A stretch of 19,052 nt of DNA from assembly GCA_964600595.1 (NCBI GenBank), contig CAZRKL010000036.1, positions 1 through 19,052 on the forward strand. The letters run 5' to 3'. Of the stretch, positions 15,897 to 19,052 are shown in pieces. Origin of the DNA: DAIOEK01 sp964600595. Lineage in GTDB: Bacteria > Chloroflexota > Anaerolineae > Anaerolineales > Anaerolineaceae. Under the pieces are notes generated by a model, which was not told the DNA's origin, did no database searches, and worked only from the letters and a program-made list of their open reading frames with translations. How positions within the stretch are numbered: position 1 is the first letter of the stretch; the number at the start of each line of letters is the position of its first letter. The position numbers and the translations under genes are program-made.

Positions 15897-16756
15897 TTCA
15901 CTACCCCTTCATTTAAACTCCCCTGGCGGTATCCTTTGGGATCGACAACAACCTGATTAAATCCCAGTTTATTGAGCGCATTTTGTATATTGCTTTCATC
16001 CGCCATGCATCTCTGAACTTCATCTTCATCCACTTCAATTCTGCATATATCGGTTCCCCACCGAATTCGAACCTTATTGTATCCCTGTTCACGAAGATAT
16101 TTCTCCCCCGATTCGATCAACAATAAGATATTTTCTTTGAGTGGAATTCCGTATGGAATTCGGGTTGCCAGACAGGGTGAGCTTGGTTTATCCCACGTAG
16201 GCAGATCCAGCCATTTTGATAGTGCCCTGATGTCATTCTTTGAAAACCCGCATTCAACCAACGGACTTAATGTATGGGTTAATTCCACCGCTTTTCTACC
16301 GGGTCTGTAATCAGCCAGGTCATCAACATTCTGCCCTTCCATGACAACAGCAAAGCCGTTCTCCCGGGCAAATGACCAGATCAATTCCATGATCATCTTC
16401 TTGCAGTGAAAACAACGATCAACCGGGTTTGATCTAATCTTCGGATTAGCAAGAATATCAGCAACCAACTGAATATTTAGAATTCCCAGATTAAATGCGG
16501 TGTCTAAGGCAGAAAAATGCTGCTCCCGACTATCCATTGTAGAGAAGACTGTAACAGCTCTCATCTGGTCATCCATCAACAATTTAGTCCAACAGGCGAG
16601 AAATGTGCTGTCGACTCCTCCAGAGTATGCAACTACTGCAGACGGATACTTTAGAATGAGGTTACACAACTTCTCTGCCTTTATGATTAGTTGAGGATCG
16701 CAACCATCATATTTCATCATAGCCAAAATCTTTTCTGTCTGATCCCTTTTACTCAT
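15893..16756 (-). CDS. larE: LarE, ATP-dependent sulfur insertion protein for the nickel-pincer cofactor
   Basis: LarE activates the pyridinium-3,5-biscarboxylate nucleotide with ATP and turns the carboxylates into thiocarboxylates. I use ATG 16756 (287 residues) because it overlaps the larB stop in ATGAGTAA and gives the family N-terminus; the open frame reaches to 16813 inside larB. The PP-loop AYSGGVDSTF lies at 43-52. GQNVDDLADYRPGRKA (141-156) and SSPCLATRIPYG (192-203) are family blocks. The protein has Cys115 and Cys118 (RCFHCKK) and Cys195 (CLATR). In L. plantarum LarE one cysteine gives up its own sulfur; homologues with three cysteines carry a [4Fe-4S] cluster that passes on sulfide. 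This protein fits the three-cysteine type. Confidence 0.92.
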   Translation of the reverse strand: MSKRDQTEKILAMMKYDGCDPQLIIKAEKLCNLILKYPSAVVAYSGGVDSTFLACWTKLLMDDQMRAVTVFSTMDSREQHFSALDTAFNLGILNIQLVADILANPKIRSNPVDRCFHCKKMIMELIWSFARENGFAVVMEGQNVDDLADYRPGRKAVELTHTLSPLVECGFSKNDIRALSKWLDLPTWDKPSSPCLATRIPYGIPLKENILLLIESGEKYLREQGYNKVRIRWGTDICRIEVDEDEVQRCMADESNIQNALNKLGFNQVVVDPKGYRQGSLNEGVVK

Positions 16757-17543
16757 GCGCCTGCCAGATCCTCGCATTGATTTTTGCTGCCATGCATCCA
16801 GCACCAAAACCATTATCTATATTTACTACTGCTAATCCAGGTGAGCAGCTGTTTAACATCCCCAGGAGGGCGGCAAGTCCACCAAAACTTGCACCATACC
16901 CAACGCTCGTGGGCAGGGCTATAATTGGCGCAGATATCAGCCCTCCTATAACAGAAGGCAATGCACCTTCCATCCCCGCAGCAACAATAACAACATTTGC
17001 CTTGCGCAAATCATCCAATCGATTGAACAGCCGATGTACCCCCGCCACCCCCACATCAAAGATCCTTTGAACGTCATGACCCATCATCTCAGCTGTTACC
17101 GCAGCTTCTTCAGCAACCGGAATATCAGAAGTACCAGCTGTTACAACTGTTATTCCCGGGTATTTTTTGACAAGTTTTTTGGGACTGCGAGTTAATAAAC
17201 GGGTTTCAGGGGAATACTCCGTATCTGGCAGCATATCCATTATTTCAAGATACATGGCAGGAGTAACCCGTGTAGCCAAAACACCGAAATCATCAGACTC
17301 TAATCGTTGAAAAATTCCCGCGACCTGAGCTGGTGTTTTGCCATCTGCAAATATTACTTCTGGTATTCCAGTTCTCTCACGGCGGTGGATATCGAGGTTG
17401 GAGTACTCATTTACATCGTTATTTGTGAGAGATTCAATTATCTCTTGCGCCTCGCGAAAATCAACTTTTCCGGTTTTATACTCATTTAATAATTGAGCCA
17501 GTCTGGATGAAAAATTTTGATTCATGTTATCTGTTTTTCCCAT
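16749..17543 (-). CDS. larB: LarB, pyridinium-3,5-biscarboxylic acid mononucleotide synthase
   Basis: LarB carboxylates the pyridinium ring of nicotinic acid adenine dinucleotide at C5 and releases AMP, the first step of the nickel-pincer cofactor. The 264 residues have a helical N-terminal third and a PurE-like C-terminal domain. TAGTSDIPVAEEAA (135-148), GVAGVHRL (165-172), GYGASFGG (215-222) and NSCSPG (231-236) are family blocks; the cysteine at 233 is the likely counterpart of the one that forms a covalent adduct with the substrate. The start is either ATG 17543 or ATG 17525. The first has TATAAT six bases upstream and no ribosome site; the second has only a weak GGGA. larE and larC follow with overlaps. 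No larA is in view. Confidence 0.93.
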   Translation of the reverse strand: MGKTDNMNQNFSSRLAQLLNEYKTGKVDFREAQEIIESLTNNDVNEYSNLDIHRRERTGIPEVIFADGKTPAQVAGIFQRLESDDFGVLATRVTPAMYLEIMDMLPDTEYSPETRLLTRSPKKLVKKYPGITVVTAGTSDIPVAEEAAVTAEMMGHDVQRIFDVGVAGVHRLFNRLDDLRKANVVIVAAGMEGALPSVIGGLISAPIIALPTSVGYGASFGGLAALLGMLNSCSPGLAVVNIDNGFGAGCMAAKINARIWQAHE

Positions 17544-17549
17544 TCAATA

Positions 17550-17577
17550 ATTATAACTACGATTGAAAGTGCTCGAA
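17550..17577 (-). promoter_or_regulatory. Candidate larB promoter
   Basis: On the minus strand TATAAT (17555-17550) is a perfect -10 box; TTCGAG (17577-17572), 16 bases before it, is a poor -35. Transcription would begin at or near the ATG at 17543, giving a leaderless message or a leader of about 18 bases for the ATG at 17525. Confidence 0.5.
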
Positions 17578-17587
17578 CCAGGAACAA

Positions 17588-17625
17588 AAAATTGGATGCG
17601 TTCTTATTCAAACGCATCCAATTTT
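17588..17625 (-). terminator. Intrinsic terminator after the repeat-protein gene
   Basis: ATTGGATGCGTT (17591-17602) and its complement (17611-17622) form a perfect 12-pair stem, 15 pairs with the flanking A/T pairs, with an eight-base loop. On the minus strand it is followed by a run of T. It closes the unit at 17642-19052 before larB starts. Confidence 0.88.
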
Positions 17626-17641
17626 CATCAAATTGTTTTCA

Positions 17642-18415
17642 TTATGGTTGTTTATCAACTTCTGCTTGAAGTAAAGTCTTGATACTTGAGAATTCAATCC
17701 CTTTTTCTGACAAATAATCTTTAATCACAATCTTTTGATCTGGCATTTCTTCCTGAAGTATTTTTGTAATTATCTCAGGGGGTAATCCCCAATCAATTAG
17801 ATCTTTAAACGTTGTTTTACCAGTTATTGTATGCTCACTCGGACTGTTTGTTGAAACCTTTGTGTCCTCCGCTGGAGGCTCAACAACCACCTGTTCAGTA
17901 ATATTATTACCACCCGGCTGTAATTGACCATCAGACTCAAATATATGTCCTTGAAGGTATTCAAGCTGCTCAGGCAGCATCTTGCCATTCGTTTTTATAA
18001 TATCTGCAGCTTCAGAAAACAGATAGCTTTCTTCTGAATTATCCAGGTCATAAGGCAATCCTGTATAAAATGCAACAAACATCCTGACTGAGCTGGTCCC
18101 CATTTCGACAGGTAGTTCAGCATAAATTTCTTCCAACGACTTTAATGAATACGTTTCGGTGTCAACATTTTGTGGCAATCTAAATGCCGTATGCAGATCC
18201 TCCAGTGGAATATTGAACAAAGTGTGGATATCTCCAAAAGTATACGACCCCCGGATATCTGCAGGGTCATATTCTCCAGCCACCTCGCCTGCTGAAAATT
18301 TCTCAGGTGTTTTGTTAGATTCAGTTTGCCAGTAATTCATAGCACTGCTGGCACCGATTCCGCCGAAAAAAACCACCAATAGAACAAAAGCCAGGGGAAT
18401 AGATTTTAGCTGCAT
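17642..18415 (-). CDS. Hypothetical membrane-anchored protein with an internal repeat
   Basis: I do not recognise a characterised function. The 257 residues start with one hydrophobic segment (about 5-25) that could be an uncleaved anchor or a signal peptide, followed by a soluble part outside the membrane. Two related stretches are visible: IRGSYTFGDIHTLFNIP at 54-70 with a follow-on to LPVEMGTSSVRMFV (101-114), and ITGKTTFKDLIDWGLPP at 197-213 with a follow-on to GIEFSSIKTLL (239-249). The two copies are joined by an acidic, Pro/Asn-rich linker at about 160-195. The start follows the stop of the NapH-like gene by one base, so the two are translated together and probably act together. The repeat resembles small helical domains found beside polyferredoxin proteins in anaerobes, from memory only. 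Confidence 0.7.
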   Translation of the reverse strand: MQLKSIPLAFVLLVVFFGGIGASSAMNYWQTESNKTPEKFSAGEVAGEYDPADIRGSYTFGDIHTLFNIPLEDLHTAFRLPQNVDTETYSLKSLEEIYAELPVEMGTSSVRMFVAFYTGLPYDLDNSEESYLFSEAADIIKTNGKMLPEQLEYLQGHIFESDGQLQPGGNNITEQVVVEPPAEDTKVSTNSPSEHTITGKTTFKDLIDWGLPPEIITKILQEEMPDQKIVIKDYLSEKGIEFSSIKTLLQAEVDKQP

Positions 18416-18416
18416 C

Positions 18417-19052
18417 TTAGTTACCTGCTTTCACAGACTTAGGTAGAATTCCACTTTTTTGTGGGTGCTTCGTTGAAAACACAACCGTCCCAGCTACCGG
18501 GCAATGCGCTTCAGAAGTGCACTCAAGACAGGAGATACATTGGTGATCACGAATTATGGACTTGGAGCTTACATTGATATTCATCGGGCAGGTAATGTCA
18601 CAGGCTCCATCCATCCGGCAGGTTGATTCAACTCTACGAATGCTGAAGACCCTGAATAGATTCGTTATGCCAAGTACAGCCCCATATGGACAGGCATATT
18701 TACACCAGGGACGTTCAATAAATAATGAACTCAGTATCGTTATCCCGAGAATGATATATCCACCAATGGCTACTTCCCCCGTCCAAAAATTGAACAAAGC
18801 AAAATATGGATCATAATCAGCAAAGATCAATTTTGTTGTTGTCGCAGTCATGTACAGTACCCAGACCAGCACAACGTACCTGAGATACCGCAGTATTCGA
18901 TCAATATTCTGAGGTATAAAGTGATTGAATTTCTTTCTTTTGAAAATCTTTCTGCCAATCCCTGCTATCCATTCCTGAAATGTGCCAAAGGGACAAATCC
19001 ATCCACAGAAAACCGGACCAAATAAAACAGCCAGTAAAAATCCAATTATCAT
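18417..19052 (-). CDS. NapH-like membrane polyferredoxin (4Fe-4S binding protein), 5' end probably outside window
   Basis: An iron-sulfur membrane protein of the NapH/NosR/CcoG type that passes electrons between quinones and a partner. Visible: CGWICPFG (Cys16, Cys20), membrane segments at about 55-72 and 94-112, CKYACPYG (Cys117, Cys121), then two ferredoxin motifs at 145-156 and 172-185. The ATG at 19052 is the last codon of the window; the family has at least one membrane helix before CGWICPFG that is mostly missing here, so the gene probably begins further right. In the first ferredoxin motif the second cysteine is Asp148 (CxxDxxCxxxCP); in the second the last gap is five residues (CxxCxxCx5CP). 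The repeat-protein gene starts one base after the stop. Confidence 0.85.
   Translation of the reverse strand: MIIGFLLAVLFGPVFCGWICPFGTFQEWIAGIGRKIFKRKKFNHFIPQNIDRILRYLRYVVLVWVLYMTATTTKLIFADYDPYFALFNFWTGEVAIGGYIILGITILSSLFIERPWCKYACPYGAVLGITNLFRVFSIRRVESTCRMDGACDITCPMNINVSSKSIIRDHQCISCLECTSEAHCPVAGTVVFSTKHPQKSGILPKSVKAGN

Noticed and set aside
16141..16164. Direct repeat TGGAATTC / TGGAATTC
   Set aside because: It encodes part of the conserved LarE block around RIPYGIP and needs no other explanation.
1..19052. CRISPR arrays, tRNA genes, insertion sequences or phage genes
   Set aside because: No regularly spaced repeats, cloverleaf ends, transposase motifs or flanking duplications were seen on either strand.

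Overview
The window looks like a stretch of chromosome from an anaerobic member of the Chloroflexota, most likely Anaerolineae. This is an inference from gene content and protein style: HD-GYP proteins whose PAS and HD parts are joined by an 'AYAxTLxGW' linker, a bactofilin-like membrane protein with a toast-rack lipoprotein behind an ECF sigma factor, a bacterial CpgS-like GTPase, and lar genes. No phylogeny could be run. There is one run of 100 Ns (14793-14892), which is a scaffold gap. No CRISPR array, transposase, prophage gene or tRNA was seen.

Layout, left to right. (1) 1-606 (+): 3' part of a deoxynucleoside kinase that begins outside the window. (2) 706-3708 (+): a compact four-gene unit of ECF sigma factor, zinc-finger anti-sigma factor with membrane segments, bactofilin-like beta-solenoid membrane protein and toast-rack-like lipoprotein. 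It is preceded by a good ECF-type promoter and closed by a bidirectional terminator. (3) 3757-5627 (-): obg-nadD, tightly coupled. (4) 5774-10273 (+): two large sensor proteins that share a C-terminal HD-GYP c-di-GMP phosphodiesterase unit but have different sensory halves, one with a polytopic membrane domain and PAS domains, the other a periplasmic solute-binding domain. (5) 10371-10580 (+): a molbindin-type Mop/TOBE protein, then a bidirectional terminator. (6) 10677-14245 (-): CpgS-like GTPase, argS and rpsT (UUG start). (7) 14388-14792 (+): RNase P RNA, divergent from rpsT, with clear promoters for both. It ends exactly at the gap. (8) 14893-17543 (-): larB-larE-larC with overlapping genes; larC runs into the gap. 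(9) 17642-19052 (-): a hypothetical membrane-anchored protein with an internal repeat, directly behind a NapH-like polyferredoxin membrane protein that is cut by the right edge.

How they work together. The ECF unit is best read as a cell-envelope stress or envelope-maintenance module with an autoregulated promoter. The two HD-GYP proteins would feed an external solute signal and an internal or membrane signal into c-di-GMP breakdown. The lar genes make the nickel-pincer nucleotide cofactor: LarB carboxylates the pyridinium ring of nicotinic acid adenine dinucleotide and hydrolyses the product, LarE thiolates it, and LarC inserts nickel. No LarA client enzyme is present in the window. The remaining genes (obg, nadD, argS, rpsT, rnpB) are core translation and NAD-supply genes. 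NadD makes nicotinic acid adenine dinucleotide, which is also the LarB substrate.

The strongest candidates for something little described are the ECF/beta-solenoid/toast-rack unit and the repeat protein paired with the NapH-like protein.
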